64,000 bases of DNA from Sphingorhabdus sp. SMR4y (GTDB lineage: Bacteria; Pseudomonadota; Alphaproteobacteria; Sphingomonadales; Sphingomonadaceae). Positions 26,631 to 33,717 of the stretch are shown here, piece by piece. Numbering within the stretch: the first letter of the stretch is position 1; each line of letters starts with the position of its first letter. Location: assembly GCF_002218195.1 (NCBI RefSeq), contig NZ_CP022336.1, positions 434,001-498,000 on the forward strand. Direction: 5' to 3'. Both the position numbers and the translations under genes were made by a program. The notes below the pieces were generated by a model. It searched no databases, was not told where the DNA came from, and saw only the letters and a program-made list of their open reading frames with translations.

Positions 26631-27371
26631 CTAAATTTGCCCCCATTTGACCCGTTGGGACACCAGTTCCGGGCTGCGTTCCGCAAGATAGGATGCCGAG
26701 CCCGAGACGAGGCGGCTCATCGCCTGCCGTGCAGCTGCCTGGTCGCCAGTGCGCACCGATTCGAGAACGCGGCGCAAAAATCGTAGTTGGACCGCTCGCT
26801 CTTGTGCCGAATACCCCAGCGAGTTCGAGAATTCGCGGGTCAGCAAATGCATCGTCGAGGTTAGCAAGCCAAAGAGCGGATTGCCGCTTGCCCAGCCAAG
26901 CAGGTCGTGAAAACGGCGGTTCAGTTCCTCGAAATTATTGTCGGCTTCATTGCGCTCCAGTTCTTTGAAGCAATCGGCAAGTGCACTCAGGTCGCCCGTG
27001 GTCGCGCGCAGCGCGGCATAGGCAGCGACATCGGGCGCAATCGCCTCGCGCAGTTCCAGCAATCCGCGCAGGTCCGCTTCCATGAAATGCAGGATCAGCG
27101 ACAGGCTATTGGCGAAATCACCAGTCTGCGGGCGTGCCACCACCGGCCCGCCTCCGCGCCCCAGTTGCAGGTGGATCACGCCCTGGAGTTCCAGGAAGCG
27201 CAAGGCTTCGCGCAAGGTCGCACGGGCAACCTCGTAGCGCGCCAGCATCTCGTCCTCGTGCGGCAGCCGGTCCCCAGGAGAATGCGCCCCCGCCTCGATG
27301 TCGCGCACGATGTTCTGGGCGAGCGATAAGGCGCGCTTGGTTTTCTTCACTGTTTCGACCTGCGGCTGCAT
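26631..27371 (-). CDS. FadR-type GntR transcriptional regulator (FCD domain)
   Basis: 246 residues. The winged helix reads LAQNIVRDIEAGAHSPGDRLPHEDEMLARYEVARATLREALRFLELQGVIHLQLGRGGGPVV, a GntR domain. The helical FCD domain carries ELREAIAPDVAAYAA, the Asp in FHDLLGWASGNPLF and a later His (TSTMHLLTREF), consistent with a metal/carboxylate-binding pocket. ATG 27371 (M-QPQVETVKK) is preceded by AAGGGGC and fits better than the ATG 30 bases upstream. It stands between the catabolic operon (55 bases downstream, same strand) and the divergent CYP153 gene, so it probably controls both. Confidence 0.9.
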   Translation of the reverse strand: MQPQVETVKKTKRALSLAQNIVRDIEAGAHSPGDRLPHEDEMLARYEVARATLREALRFLELQGVIHLQLGRGGGPVVARPQTGDFANSLSLILHFMEADLRGLLELREAIAPDVAAYAALRATTGDLSALADCFKELERNEADNNFEELNRRFHDLLGWASGNPLFGLLTSTMHLLTREFSNSLGYSAQERAVQLRFLRRVLESVRTGDQAAARQAMSRLVSGSASYLAERSPELVSQRVKWGQI

Positions 27372-27480
27372 CGTTGCCCCTTGGCTAAAGTCGTATAACA
27401 TTTAAAAGCGTTCAATGCCCGCTGTCAATGGCCTTGAAACGATAGGGCGGGGTAAAAAGTAGAAAATATTATAAGCTTTC

Positions 27481-27509
27481 TTGACAAAAATCGGCTAGAC
27501 CATTATTTT
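27481..27509 (+). promoter_or_regulatory. Sigma-70-like promoter of the second CYP153 operon
   Basis: TTGACA (27481-27486) and TATTTT (27504-27509) are separated by exactly 17 bases, ending 44 bases before the P450 start. The divergent GntR gene begins 110 bases to the left, so an operator here could act on both directions. I did not find a clear FadR-type palindrome. Confidence 0.6.
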
Positions 27510-27553
27510 TGTAAGATTAGGGCAGGATTGCTTGCGGGAGAGGAAGACAGGAT

Positions 27554-28816
27554 ATGAATACCCAGATCATGGAAATGGATACTGCAGACAAGATCGCCGC
27601 GATTCCGATTGAAGAGATCGACGTTGCCCGGCCAAGCCTGTTCCAGAACGATACCATCGGATTGTTCTTTGACCGGCTGCGCAAGGAAGATCCGGTTCAT
27701 TACTGCCGCGACAGCTATGTCGGCCCTTATTGGTCGATCACCAAGTTCGACGACATCATGGCGGTCGATACCAACCACAAGGTGTTCTCGTCCGAGGCGA
27801 AGCTTGGCGGTATCGCGATTCAGGACATGCATTCGGTTGAGGGTGCGCTTGACCTGGAAATGTTCATTGCCATGGATCCACCCAAGCACGATCAGCAGCG
27901 AAAGGCTGTGACGCCCTCGGTCGCGCCGTCCAACTTGCAGCTGCTGGAACCGATCATTCGCCAACGTGCCGCCAAGATTCTCGACGACCTGCCGGTCGGT
28001 GAGGAGATTGACTGGGTCGACAAGGTTTCGATCGAATTGACCACTATGACGCTCGCGACGCTGTTCGACTTTCCCTGGGAAGAACGGCGCAAGCTCACCC
28101 GCTGGTCGGACATCACAACGGCTGCGCCGGAAACTGGCATCGTCGAATCCTACGAGGCGAGGCGCGAAGAGCTCATCGAGTGCGCAATGTATTTCAAGGG
28201 ACTGTGGGAACAGCGCATCAATGAGGAGCCAAAGAACGACCTGATCTCCATTATGGCGCACTCCCCGGCGACAAGGGACATGCCCTTCCTGGAATTTCTG
28301 GGTAACCTTCTGCTGCTCATCGTGGGCGGCAACGACACGACCCGCAATTCGATCAGCGGAGGCGTGCTGGCTCTTAATGAGAACCCCGATCAATATCGCA
28401 GGCTGTCGGACGACCCTTCGCTCATTGGCAGCATGGTGCCGGAAATCATCCGGTGGCAGACGCCGCTGACCCATATGCGCCGCACTGCGCTCCAGGATTG
28501 GGAGATCGGCGGCAAACAGATTAAAAAGGGCGACAAGGTCGTGATGTGGTATCTCTCCGGCAACCGCGACGGCAGCGTCATCGACCGAGCGGACGAATTC
28601 ATTATCGACCGCAAAAATCCGCGCCATCACCTCTCTTTTGGCTATGGAATTCATCGCTGCATGGGCAACCGCCTCGCCGAACTGCAACTGCGTATCATCT
28701 GGGAAGAGATTCACAAGCGTTTCTCAAGGGTCGAAGTGACAGGCGAGCCTGAGCGCCTGTATTCAAATCTGGTGCGGGGAATCACCAATCTGCCGGTGCG
28801 TTTGCATGCCCGCTGA
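27554..28816 (+). CDS. Cytochrome P450, CYP153 type (second complete copy)
   Basis: 420 residues. I-helix GGNDTT (258-263), ExxR EIIR (297-300), heme loop FGYGIHRCMG with Cys369. It aligns almost without gaps to the P450 at 1965-3221 (shared blocks include [38 protein letters not shown] and EIIRWQTPL) but has a much higher G+C codon usage, so the two are not a recent duplication. A GGAGAGGAAG ribosome site precedes ATG 27554. A ferredoxin gene follows 30 bases later. Expected role: terminal hydroxylation of an alkane or alicyclic substrate. Confidence 0.94.
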   Translation: MNTQIMEMDTADKIAAIPIEEIDVARPSLFQNDTIGLFFDRLRKEDPVHYCRDSYVGPYWSITKFDDIMAVDTNHKVFSSEAKLGGIAIQDMHSVEGALDLEMFIAMDPPKHDQQRKAVTPSVAPSNLQLLEPIIRQRAAKILDDLPVGEEIDWVDKVSIELTTMTLATLFDFPWEERRKLTRWSDITTAAPETGIVESYEARREELIECAMYFKGLWEQRINEEPKNDLISIMAHSPATRDMPFLEFLGNLLLLIVGGNDTTRNSISGGVLALNENPDQYRRLSDDPSLIGSMVPEIIRWQTPLTHMRRTALQDWEIGGKQIKKGDKVVMWYLSGNRDGSVIDRADEFIIDRKNPRHHLSFGYGIHRCMGNRLAELQLRIIWEEIHKRFSRVEVTGEPERLYSNLVRGITNLPVRLHAR

Positions 28817-28846
28817 TTGTCCGAACCAAATATTGCGGAGATAGAA

Positions 28847-29173
28847 ATGGTAAAGGTAACGTTCGTCGCGAGCGGCGGAGAGCGCCGGGAAGTCGAGATC
28901 GACAAAGGCGAAACCGCGCGCGAAGCGGCATTGTTCAACGACGTGCCGGGTATCGACGGCGATTGCGGAGGCGTTTGCGCCTGCGCGACCTGTCACGTCC
29001 ATGTCGACCCCGAATGGATCGACAAGGTCGGTCGGCTGCACGAAGACGGGATGGAAGCCGAGCTGCTGCAGTTCGCCGAAGGCACTACAGAATACAGCCG
29101 CCTCGCGTGCCAGATTCCGATGAAGCCGATGCTGGATGGCCTAGTGCTTCACGTGCCCGAACAGCAATATTGA
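28847..29173 (+). CDS. [2Fe-2S] ferredoxin (second copy)
   Basis: 108 residues. Cluster ligands C40-x5-C46-x2-C49-x38-C88; an extra Cys44 sits in the loop, whereas the sister ferredoxin at 3238 has its extra Cys at 43. GVPGIDGDCGG or DVPGIDGDCGG and EYSRLACQIP are shared. Start ATG 28847 has GGAG 7 bases upstream; a TTG 30 bases earlier is less likely. It is the presumed electron donor of the P450 just upstream. No reductase gene follows; the next gene is a broken acyl-CoA dehydrogenase. Confidence 0.93.
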   Translation: MVKVTFVASGGERREVEIDKGETAREAALFNDVPGIDGDCGGVCACATCHVHVDPEWIDKVGRLHEDGMEAELLQFAEGTTEYSRLACQIPMKPMLDGLVLHVPEQQY

Positions 29174-29246
29174 TCCATCGAGATAGGTCTCGCAATCCTC
29201 GCCCAATCGATGGAGAAGCAACCCTGATCCTCAGATGGAGACCATG

Positions 29247-29450
29247 ATGGCGACCCAGCTGAAAGAGAACACCCACGCGGACGACGACGCGTTTCGGACA
29301 GAAGTACGCGAATTCCTTGCCGAAAACTTCCCGGAAGAACTTAAGGCCAACTTGCTAGCAGGCCTGAAAATTCCGACAAACGAAACGCCTCTCCATACAA
29401 AATGGCGTGAGTCATATCGGTGCTCGGGGCTGGGCACGCCCAACTGGACT
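29247..29450 (+). pseudogene. Acyl-CoA dehydrogenase, N-terminal 68 codons only (cut by an IS3 fragment)
   Basis: From ATG 29247 (GGAG 7 bases upstream) the protein reads MATQLKENTHADDDAFRTEV, then REFLAENFPEELKANL and HTKWRESYRCSGLGTPNW. This is the normal start of an acyl-CoA dehydrogenase up to the G-W-TPNWP-EYGG motif, which breaks off exactly at GTPNW. The following bases belong to an IS3-type element in the opposite orientation, and the remaining roughly 330 codons are not found downstream. The gene is therefore truncated and dead. Its position suggests the P450-ferredoxin operon once continued into fatty-acid-type oxidation. Confidence 0.85.
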
Positions 29451-29690
29451 TGTAACGGTTTGGTTCCGGTCGCTTGTCTTTCATTATGCCACCTTAGCTT
29501 CGAAAGCCAAGGGGCTTATGCCGCCCAGATATGAGTGGCGCCTTCGGGTGTTGTAGAACCCGTTGATGTATTGGAAGATGGCAGCCTCAGCCTGACGGCG
29601 TGTTGGCCAGCTTTGCCGCCAGATCAGCTCCGCCTTGATCGTTTTGAAGAATGTCTCCGCCGAGGCATTGTCGTAGCAGTTGCCCTTACC
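29451..29690 (-). mobile_element. IS3-family transposase fragment, C-terminal end
   Basis: On the minus strand, 29690-29484 encodes 68 residues and a TAA stop: GKGNCYDNASAETFFKTIKAE, then LIWRQSWPTRRQAEAAIFQYI and FYNTRRRHSYLGGISPLAFEA. This is the last part of an IS3-type OrfB, containing the third acidic residue (Glu in SAETFF) of the DDE triad. Beyond the stop, 29451-29483 should be the element's right end (it begins TGTAAC on the plus strand). The fragment ends abruptly at 29690. The rest of the element, including the first two catalytic Asp, is missing, so it cannot move by itself. Confidence 0.88.
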
Positions 29691-29943
29691 GTTTCCAATT
29701 CAAACTATGCAGAAGTCGGATCAAGCTGTATTTCAGAGGTTCGTGCGATCGAGGTGATCCGCGACAAGGGCCTAGCCACAACGCCGTTCCTGTCTTTTGG
29801 TGACCCTAATCGCATGGAAGGGCGCGGAATTGACGGCTCATCCCCATGTGGTGTGATCGACCAGCAGGTCGTTCAAGCCTGACGTGCGACTGCCACTTTC
29901 TGAAAATAGTATAGGAAAGCCTGATTTGTCATGCCAAGATCGC
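29691..29943 (+). other. Orphan sequence after the IS3 fragment; unrecognised reading frame
   Basis: One plus-strand frame stays open to a TGA at 29880-29882 with coding-like composition (SEVRAIEVIRDKGLATTPFL, then SFGDPNRMEGRGIDGSSP). It has no start of its own, and the frame enters from antisense IS3 sequence. I do not recognise it. It may be the 3' end of a gene whose front was lost in the same rearrangement that truncated the dehydrogenase. From 29883 to 30342 there is no gene; the repeats and tRNA fragment are listed separately. Confidence 0.35.
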
Positions 29944-29967
29944 TCAATTGAAATTGTTTTCAATTGA
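29944..29967. repeat. Perfect inverted repeat
   Basis: TCAATTGAAA (29944-29953) and TTTCAATTGA (29958-29967) are exact complements around ATTG. It is A+T-rich and has no U-tract. It lies in the gene-free junction and could be a protein-binding site or a mobile-element remnant. Confidence 0.7.
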
Positions 29968-30050
29968 ACCTATTTGGTTGATCTTTTTGACCATGTTCTA
30001 GAATGAGCGTGAAATCCATAGGGTGCGATGAGAACAAAAAGAGAATATCC

Positions 30051-30070
30051 GCACTTACATTGCACTTACA
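30051..30070 (+). repeat. Direct repeat next to the tRNA fragment
   Basis: GCACTTACA occurs at 30051-30059 and 30062-30070, an 11-base period, 45 bases from the tRNA fragment's CCA end. Short phased repeats in this position resemble arm-type binding sites of tyrosine integrases. That role is inference. Confidence 0.5.
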
Positions 30071-30114
30071 GCGGTGATATAAGAATTCAGCATTTTGAAA
30101 AAATGGCTGAAAAC

Positions 30115-30148
30115 TGGCCGGGACGAGAGGATTCGAACCTCCGATCCC
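30115..30148 (-). pseudogene. tRNA 3'-end fragment (T arm, acceptor 3' strand, CCA)
   Basis: On the minus strand the sequence reads GGAGG-TTCGAAT-CCTCT (T stem and loop), then CGTCCCG, discriminator G and CCA. The T-loop consensus TTCGAAT and the encoded CCA are clear. Upstream, where the anticodon arm should be, there is an 18-base homopolymer and unrelated sequence, so this is only the last 34 or so bases of a tRNA. Such 3'-end copies arise when an integrase-driven element inserts into a tRNA gene. The isoacceptor cannot be told; the matching 5' strand would be CGGGACG. Confidence 0.75.
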
Positions 30149-30163
30149 CCCCCCCCCCCCCCC
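30146..30163 (+). repeat. Homopolymer run of 18 C
   Basis: Eighteen consecutive C directly abut the tRNA fragment. A run this long is rare in bacterial chromosomes and its length is probably variable or poorly read. It marks the exact break in the tRNA sequence. Confidence 0.9.
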
Positions 30164-30342
30164 AGCATCGACTGCTCAGGATAACGCGATCATCTTTAGT
30201 CAGGATTGTTCAATCAGTGTTTATTTTTGTCAGAAAAAAAGATTACCATGACACATCTTATTCGTCTGCCCTCTGGTGTTGTTTCGCTGAACACCTAAAG
30301 CTCTTGTTCGCATCGCAATTTGAATCGTGATACAACGCAACT

Positions 30343-30528
30343 ATGACCAAGCCAGATCAAGCAACATTGAAAATTGTGGCGGCGCTAATTCGAACCCGCA
30401 TGGACCGCCTTTCCGGCGATCAGCGACTTGATGGTCTAGAGCGCCTTGGAGCATATCGTGAGTTCAATCAATTGGCGAAAGATCTTGACGCGACCGCAGT
30501 CGAGTTTACTCGCGACGAGAAATGGTAG
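30343..30528 (+). CDS. Small hypothetical protein
   Basis: 61 residues, starting MTKPDQATLKIVAALIRTRM. The composition is that of a soluble, charged helical protein: an alternating hydrophobic/charged N-terminal helix, then RLSGDQRLDGLERLGAYREF and an acidic/aromatic tail ending DEKW. No ribosome site is obvious before ATG 30343. I recognise no family. It is the only coding-like frame between the two tRNA sites, so it may be the last piece of an otherwise deleted integrated element. Chance open frame is possible. Confidence 0.4.
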   Translation: MTKPDQATLKIVAALIRTRMDRLSGDQRLDGLERLGAYREFNQLAKDLDATAVEFTRDEKW

Positions 30529-30560
30529 CAGGCACCGCTACCAGAAATCGTTTTAACATT

Positions 30561-30586
30561 TATCACTGTTTTGTATCACTGTTTTG
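30561..30586 (+). repeat. 13-bp perfect tandem duplication
   Basis: TATCACTGTTTTG is repeated head to tail at 30561-30573 and 30574-30586, in non-coding sequence between the small hypothetical gene and tRNA-Lys. Confidence 0.9.
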
Positions 30587-30688
30587 GGTTGGATGGTTCG
30601 TTGGTTTAGCAATCAACGCTGTTGTATTCCCTACCTTTGAAAGAACTGGTCCATCATCAGTTCTTTGAATATTGGAATTTCTTCCATT

Positions 30689-30729
30689 TGCTACCCAAAA
30701 TGCTACCCAAGTTGCAAATATTGCAACTT
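30689..30729 (+). repeat. Phased direct repeats plus palindrome beside tRNA-Lys
   Basis: TGCTACCCAA occurs at 30689-30698 and 30701-30710 (12-base period). Directly after it comes a perfect palindrome, AAGTTGCAA (30709-30717), ATA, TTGCAACTT (30721-30729). The block ends 43 bases from the CCA end of tRNA-Lys. The layout resembles integrase arm sites beside a tRNA attachment core and parallels the repeat beside the tRNA fragment. Confidence 0.55.
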
Positions 30730-30772
30730 CGAATATCATTCTGTCAGAAAATCGTTTATTTTCAACGTATTA

Positions 30773-30848
30773 TGGTGAGCCCTGCTGGGTTCGAACCAGC
30801 GACCTACTGATTAAAAGTCAGTTGCTCTACCGACTGAGCTAAGGGCCC
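30773..30848 (-). tRNA. tRNA-Lys (anticodon TTT)
   Basis: 76 bases including encoded CCA. Read on the minus strand it begins GGGCCCTTAGCTCAGTCGGT; the anticodon stem ACTGA/TCAGT encloses loop CTTTTAA (anticodon TTT), the T arm has GGTTCGAACC, and the 3' end is AGGGCTCACCA. The acceptor pairs over 7 positions with one G-U. It is intact. It lies 45 bases downstream of folK on the same strand and marks the edge between the junction region and the conserved chromosome. Confidence 0.97.
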
Positions 30849-30893
30849 CCATGACAGGCTGTGCGCTGCACTGTGCCTTCGGGAAGCGCTTCC

Positions 30894-31424
30894 CTAGTGG
30901 CGCTTTCTTTCATGGTCAAGCGGCTTTGGCGCTTTTTCCGGACGTTTTTTGGGTCGGCGGTTGCGCGCGGCGAGTTGGGCGATGGTCAAGCCGGTCAGCG
31001 GGTCGCGCCAATCGCCCGCGATTTCTGCCGCCGGCCCGAGGACGAAGCGGCGTTCGCGCATCATCGGATGGGGAATGGTGAGGGCAGGGCGGTCACCGGC
31101 AAAGGCGCCGTCGCTCCACAATATTATGTCAAGATCGAGAACCCTGCGGGACCAGGCCTGGCCGCGGCGCGGGCCGAATTGCGCCTCGATCCGCTTGAAC
31201 AATGTCAGCAGGGCAGGCGGCGGCGCGTCGGTTTCGATGATCGCTGCGGCATTGGCATAGCTGCGCTGGGACGGGCCGACCGGGCGGGAGGCAATGATGG
31301 TCGATGTGGCACAGACCGTCAGGCGTCCGGCATCCATCCGCTGCAATGCCGTCGCGACAACGGCGCGCGGCGCGCCGAATCGCCGGTGGCGCTGGTTCGA
31401 ACCGAGGGCGATCAGGTAGTGCAT
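30894..31424 (-). CDS. folK: 2-amino-4-hydroxy-6-hydroxymethyldihydropteridine pyrophosphokinase
   Basis: 176 residues. It begins MHYLIALGSNQRHR, and the HPPK signature appears as RVLDLDIILW with the two metal-binding Asp, followed by LTIPHPMMRERRFVLGPAAEI. The enzyme transfers pyrophosphate from ATP to the pterin alcohol in folate synthesis. I place the start at ATG 31424; upstream residues in the same frame are proline/arginine-rich and not part of the family. The C-terminal tail is rich in Lys/Arg (RRPKKRPEKAP). First conserved housekeeping gene right of the junction. Confidence 0.93.
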   Translation of the reverse strand: MHYLIALGSNQRHRRFGAPRAVVATALQRMDAGRLTVCATSTIIASRPVGPSQRSYANAAAIIETDAPPPALLTLFKRIEAQFGPRRGQAWSRRVLDLDIILWSDGAFAGDRPALTIPHPMMRERRFVLGPAAEIAGDWRDPLTGLTIAQLAARNRRPKKRPEKAPKPLDHERKRH

Positions 31425-31541
31425 GGGCGGCAATCGGGCTCCTGTGCGATGCGGAGAGGGCCGGACTGGAACAAATGGTTCCAAGCGAGTGGATCGGCTG
31501 CTATCATGCAATCAATATAAGGGAAATCAAGGAGAAGCTTT

Positions 31542-32093
31542 GTGGGTCAGCTACATATCGGTTTATCGGCCATGGTCCTGTTGTCGCTCGCGGCTGCCGG
31601 ATGCAGCCAGGAAGGCGTGTCCCCGGGCGAAGTCAGCGGCAATGTCGCACGGGCGGCTCTGGCTGGAGCGGACGGCACGGCCTATGGCGAAGTGATTGTG
31701 GCCCAGGGTGACAATGGCCTGCTGGTCAATATCACCGCCAGGGGCATGTCTCCGGGGCCCCACGGCGTGCATATCCACCAGACAGGAAAATGCGAGGGAC
31801 CCGATTTCAAATCTGCCGGTGGTCACTGGAATCCGTCCGACAAACAGCATGGATTCGACAATCCGCAAGGCGCGCATGCGGGCGATTTTTTCAATCTGGA
31901 CATAGGCGCAGACGGCACTGGCGCACTGGAAGCGACGATTTCCGGCGCTTCTCTGAGTGACGGTGACAATCCCCTGCTCGATGCCGACGGTGCGGCCTTC
32001 ATTGTCCACGAGGGACCGGATGATCTGAAGACCGATCCGTCCGGTGACAGCGGTGGCCGGCTGGCCTGCGGTGTATTTGTCGGCGGGCGCTAG
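31542..32093 (+). CDS. sodC: Cu/Zn superoxide dismutase, lipoprotein form
   Basis: 183 residues. GTG start with GGAG 7 bases upstream. The signal ends in lipobox LAAAGC (Cys about 20), so it is a lipid-anchored periplasmic enzyme. Metal ligands: HGVHIHQTGKC (two Cu His and the disulfide Cys), GGHWNP, HG and AHAGDF (Zn/Cu His), AFIVHEGPDD (Cu His), and the second disulfide Cys in RLACGVF. It converts superoxide to peroxide outside the cytoplasm. It is divergent from folK, and its C-terminal GGRLACGVF is typical of the bacterial form. Confidence 0.94.
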   Translation: MGQLHIGLSAMVLLSLAAAGCSQEGVSPGEVSGNVARAALAGADGTAYGEVIVAQGDNGLLVNITARGMSPGPHGVHIHQTGKCEGPDFKSAGGHWNPSDKQHGFDNPQGAHAGDFFNLDIGADGTGALEATISGASLSDGDNPLLDADGAAFIVHEGPDDLKTDPSGDSGGRLACGVFVGGR

Positions 32094-32128
32094 TCCGCCT
32101 GCTGGGGTGTTTGTTGTAGAGTAGTTTT

Positions 32129-32593
32129 ATGAACCCATCGATCCTGTTTGTCTGTCTTGGCAATATTTGCCGCTCGCCGCTGGCCGAGGCAGCCCTGCGT
32201 CAGGAATGTATGGATTCAACGCTGAATATCATCGTCGATTCAGCCGGCACCGGCGACTGGCATGCCGGACAGCCCCCGGACGAGCGCGCGCAGGCGGTGG
32301 CGGCGCAAAATGGCGTGGACATTGGCCATTTGCGGGCGCGGCAGGTGAAAGCATCGGATTTTCGTGATTTTGATCATATCATCGCCCTGGACAATCAGAA
32401 CTTGCGCGATCTCAAAGCGTTGCGACCGGCCATGGCGGTTTCGCAACTCTCGCTGCTCTTCGATCATGTCGCGGGCCGGGCGGGCGAGGATGTTGCCGAT
32501 CCCTATTATGGCGCGGCCAGGGATTTCGAGCAGACCTGGGCAGAGGTAAGCGAGGCGGCCCGGAATATCCGCAAATGGCTGGAAGCCGGTTGA
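32129..32593 (+). CDS. Low-molecular-weight protein tyrosine phosphatase
   Basis: 154 residues. The P-loop C-x5-R is FVCLGNICRS (Cys9, Arg15), and the general-acid loop is VADPYYGAARDFEQTW. These enzymes remove phosphate from tyrosine in proteins; in bacteria they often regulate envelope polysaccharide kinases. It starts 35 bases after sodC and may be cotranscribed. No partner tyrosine kinase is in view. Confidence 0.92.
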   Translation: MNPSILFVCLGNICRSPLAEAALRQECMDSTLNIIVDSAGTGDWHAGQPPDERAQAVAAQNGVDIGHLRARQVKASDFRDFDHIIALDNQNLRDLKALRPAMAVSQLSLLFDHVAGRAGEDVADPYYGAARDFEQTWAEVSEAARNIRKWLEAG

Positions 32594-32827
32594 GAGGAAA
32601 AGCGGCCGGCAGTCGACCGCCGACTATCGGCCCGATGGATTGCGGCAACTGCTTCGCGCTGAATATTTTATTCGATAATTCTCTGGCGCAATAGATGCCA
32701 TCTATCAAATCTGGCGGGAAATTTTTGGCAAGCCAGGGCGGTTTCCCTTGAAATAAATACGCTATTACCCGATATTGAAACCAATAGAGCCGGTTTGTCG
32801 GCTCGCTTATTTGAGGAGTATGCAATT

Positions 32828-33562
32828 ATGGCTTGGCAAGATCCAAGAACAACCTTCGGGCAGGCCCCTGCGGGCGCTGCACCCCAGACGCAGGTCGCGT
32901 TTGATGAAGGCCTGCGCAGCTACATGCTCAAAGTTTATAATTACATGGCCAGCGGCGTGTTGCTGACCGGCATCGTCGCGATGCTGTTCGCCAGCTCCGG
33001 TCTTGCACAGGATATCATGTTCGGTGGCGGACCGCTGAAATGGCTGATCATTCTATCGCCACTGGCGATCGTCTTTGCGATGAGCTTTGGCCAGAATAAA
33101 TTTTCCACAACCACGCTGCAGGCGATGTTCTGGGGATTTGCGACGCTCATGGGCCTCTCGATGTCGACCATCTTCCTGGTCTATACCGGCGCGTCCATCG
33201 CCCAGACCTTCTTTGCCACGGCGGCGGCCTTCCTCGGACTGAGCCTCTACGGCTACACGACCAAGAAGGACCTGTCCGGCATGGGCAGCTTCCTGATCAT
33301 GGGTGTGATCGGCTTGCTGGTCGCAATGGTCATCAACATCTTCCTCCAGTCGACGATGATGCACTTCGTCATCAGCGCGATCGGGGTTCTGGTGTTTGCC
33401 GGTCTGACCGCTTACGACACGCAGCGGATCAAGAGCATGTATGCCTATGTCGCGGGAACCGACATGGTCGGCAAGACCGTGGTTCTGAGCGCGCTCAGTC
33501 TCTATCTGGACTTCATCAACATGTTCCAGTTCCTGCTTACCTTCATGGGCAGCCAGGAATAG
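32828..33562 (+). CDS. Bax-inhibitor-1/YccA-family membrane protein
   Basis: 244 residues with about seven hydrophobic segments beginning MLKVYNYMASGVLLTGIVAML. Family marks: GLTAYDTQRIKSMY and ALSLYLDFINMFQFLL near the C-terminus, with conserved Asp residues. Members are inner-membrane proteins linked to calcium leak, or to protease FtsH in the YccA branch. ATG 32828 has GAGGAG upstream; an in-frame start 33 bases earlier is less likely. A strong intrinsic terminator follows at 33597. Confidence 0.92.
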   Translation: MAWQDPRTTFGQAPAGAAPQTQVAFDEGLRSYMLKVYNYMASGVLLTGIVAMLFASSGLAQDIMFGGGPLKWLIILSPLAIVFAMSFGQNKFSTTTLQAMFWGFATLMGLSMSTIFLVYTGASIAQTFFATAAAFLGLSLYGYTTKKDLSGMGSFLIMGVIGLLVAMVINIFLQSTMMHFVISAIGVLVFAGLTAYDTQRIKSMYAYVAGTDMVGKTVVLSALSLYLDFINMFQFLLTFMGSQE

Positions 33563-33596
33563 GCCGCAAGCCAACTGCCAACATGTGAAATCACCG

Positions 33597-33627
33597 AAAA
33601 GCCCGGCAGGAAACTGTCGGGCTTTTT
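33597..33627 (+). terminator. Intrinsic terminator of the Bax-inhibitor gene
   Basis: AAAAGCCCGGCAG (33597-33609) pairs with CTGTCGGGCTTTT through one G-U pair, around a GAAA loop, followed by a T-run to 33627. Standard rho-independent form. Confidence 0.92.
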
Positions 33628-33717
33628 CTTTTGGCGCTTCGTCGAGATTTGCGCGCAAATGCTGGACATTCATCATCGTGAATCATAAGGAAATGGCAGT
33701 TGTTCTGGGAGAAAATC

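Noticed and set aside
27503-28714. Antisense frame over the second CYP153
   Set aside because: Shadow of a gene with clear P450 motifs.
30146-30163. C-run as a phase-variation switch
   Set aside because: It is not inside or in front of a convincing gene; it may also be partly a read or assembly artefact.
30028-30330. Open frame across the tRNA fragment and the C-run
   Set aside because: Contains a proline homopolymer created by the C-run and no coding character.
30622-30810. Open frame overlapping tRNA-Lys
   Set aside because: Runs into the tRNA gene; its last residues are encoded by tRNA sequence.
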